A stretch of 64,000 bases of DNA from Pardosa pseudoannulata (lineage: Eukaryota; Arthropoda; Arachnida; Araneae; Lycosidae). The stretch lies in NCBI GenBank assembly GCA_032207245.1, contig CM063498.1:53672669-53736668 (forward strand), in the 5' to 3' direction. This document shows positions 62,570 through 64,000 of this stretch, one piece after another; the stretch's first letter is position 1; each line of letters opens with the position of its first letter. Position numbers and translations under genes: made by a program. The notes below the pieces were generated by a model. That model had not been told where the DNA came from. It saw only the letters and a list, made by a program, of their open reading frames with translations, and did not search any database.

Positions 62570-62785
62570 GTTCAGCTCGTATAAATCTCTATTCCCTGTT
62601 TTCTTTCCACAAAGAAAAGTATTGCGCCTGCTTCAAATCAAGTGACTGGCAGATGCAACAAAGCAGACCCACCATATACTTTTCCTTTGTTTGTATTTTG
62701 TTTAGTTAGTGCAAATAAAAATAGTTTAGAGTAGTAACAGTGTTCAGATAGTACAATGAAATGTATTCACATTTCTATTATCTCA

Positions 62786-62823
62786 AAGGGGTCGACATGA
62801 AACCTACCGTATTTCTAGGTTAA
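62786..62823. repeat. piggyBac-type terminal motif, inner copy with TTAA, unit B
   Basis: ACCTACCGTATTTCTAGG is followed directly by TTAA at 62,820-62,823. Read from the right this is TTAA then CCTAGAAATACGG, a typical piggyBac end style. Confidence 0.55.
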
Positions 62824-62969
62824 ATCATTGGTTAGGACTACAATAAATATAAGATTTTCTTTAAATATTTACTATTTCATAAATTACAATGATTTTAGAA
62901 AAGTCAAGAAAAGATTAAGATATTTTTGAAAAAAAAAAAAGAAAATCTGTGAGAGATAAACGATCGCTA

Positions 62970-63006
62970 GGTGTCAAAATGACCCTTTTCGTATATCTAG
63001 TGTTAA
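62970..63006. repeat. piggyBac-type terminal motif, outer copy with TTAA, unit B
   Basis: TCAAAATGACCCTTTTCGTA and TATCTAGTG precede TTAA at 63,003-63,006, in the same orientation as the inner copy. Confidence 0.5.
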
Positions 63007-63009
63007 GAG

Positions 63010-63388
63010 AAAGTCATGAGCTTCACTGTGAAAGGCAGAAGATAAAATGAACATCGAAACAAGTGCTAAAACAGGGTTAGACCCTATAGCAGAAAAGTGT
63101 TCCCAACAGAATGTAGCATATTTGGTGTTATGAACAAGAAAAATGAATTTAGATCAGTTGATAAAACTGAGCTATTTGCCAGCTACAGCTGGATAATGCA
63201 GTCAGATGATAAAAAAAGTTGCATCTATTTCAGGGAAATCTTAGGTAAATGGTTTATAAGAATTTAAGTCATGGACACTCCTTTAAATAAGACATTTTTA
63301 GCTGGGAAACCAGATTTTAAGGAATAAGAATTGAAAAGAGAAATGTTTTTATGAGATATTAATGTGTAATCATTTTGATATAGCCCAA
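63010..63388. repeat. Dispersed repeat that ends in a palindromic microsatellite, fourth copy
   Basis: It matches 23,900-24,275. Confidence 0.65.
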
Positions 63389-63628
<240 letters not shown>

Positions 63629-64000
63629 CTTAGCATTCAAAGCGATAAGAACGGCATAAAGTTAATAATGATCTCAATTTTTCCTTACAGAATATACACC
63701 GGAATCAAGAAAGTATAAACAAAGGTCATACGTAAAAGTCGTAAATTCAGCCTGTTGCTTTCAGGAGTGGAAAAGGAATATAAACTCGATTATTTACGTT
63801 CTACATTTAATTTAGACAGGGAAGGAAAAATTGAAAAATAGTGCATGAATTGAGAAGATTGTAGAGAATTTAAGGATCAATACTTTTTTACATATTATTT
63901 ATATATGGACGTTTTAATATATGTCTAAAACAACATATATAAATGTGTGTGCATATACAAGTAAGTAAGTATATTTACACATATATACGTAATTACATAA
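63629..64000. repeat. Left part of a further gene cassette
   Basis: It matches 25,137-25,515, the left edge of cassette 3. Its gene would lie outside the window. Confidence 0.75.

Overview
This window looks like AT-rich, repeat-dense nuclear DNA from an arthropod, most likely a chelicerate and probably a spider. The main reason is the decayed Ty3-type gag at 33.6-34.1 kb, which reads like the gag class I associate with spider genomes. R1-like LINE, piggyBac and Tigger-like relics and abundant (TA)n and (CA)n(TA)n(TG)n microsatellites fit the same picture. There is no bacterial signature and no confident multi-exon host gene. Every family assignment here comes from reading the sequence, with no database search.

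The large-scale layout is a tandem segmental duplication. Unit A covers 1-37,999. Unit B starts at about 38,000 and runs off the right edge; its contents follow unit A in the same order and orientation up to about 25.5 kb of unit A. Offsets drift between about +36.7 and +38.5 kb because each unit has private insertions and deletions. Inside the units is a smaller repeated block, the gene cassette, which carries one intronless ORF, its 5' region and its 3' flank. The ORFs lie on the minus strand at 168-731, 19025-19570, 26640-27194, 38167-38730 and 57534-58067.

The five ORFs encode 177-187 residue, mostly helical, cytosolic-looking proteins of one family. They are the only apparently intact genes. 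The order of features (a BH3-like helix followed by RRxxPEYDD, a BH1-like segment with W-x-R, a hydrophobic hairpin, then a BH2-like FPGYEDL) suggests a divergent Bcl-2-like fold. That is my inference and not an established assignment. All five copies keep a downstream AATAAA and an upstream region with CCAAT boxes and a GAAATTTC palindrome.

Region by region in unit A: gene copy 1 (0-2.1 kb); AT-rich repeats carrying a TTTCGTTGAAACCC motif, a 100-N gap and an inverted repeat (2.1-5.5 kb); a FLYWCH-like fragment (5.9-6.1 kb); dispersed repeats, a tRNA-like remnant and a conserved 100-codon ORF (6.4-9 kb); a Tigger-like element (9.2-10.1 kb); a palindromic microsatellite; an LTR fragment and a TTAA-flanked element (11.6-13.3 kb); a long TA array (13.9-14.1 kb); a decayed R1-like LINE (15.0-17.9 kb); gene copy 2; a piggyBac relic (22.0-23.9 kb); gene copy 3 (26.6-27.2 kb); an RTE/Jockey-like RT relic (30.1-31.0 kb); triplicated AT-rich repeats interrupted by the gag fragment (31-35.8 kb); and complex TA arrays (36-37.2 kb). 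Unit B repeats this with gene copies 4 and 5. Its private features are a 725-bp solo LTR, a 119-bp triplication, an 87-bp tandem duplication and an AT-enriched degraded stretch at 47.7-49.2 kb.
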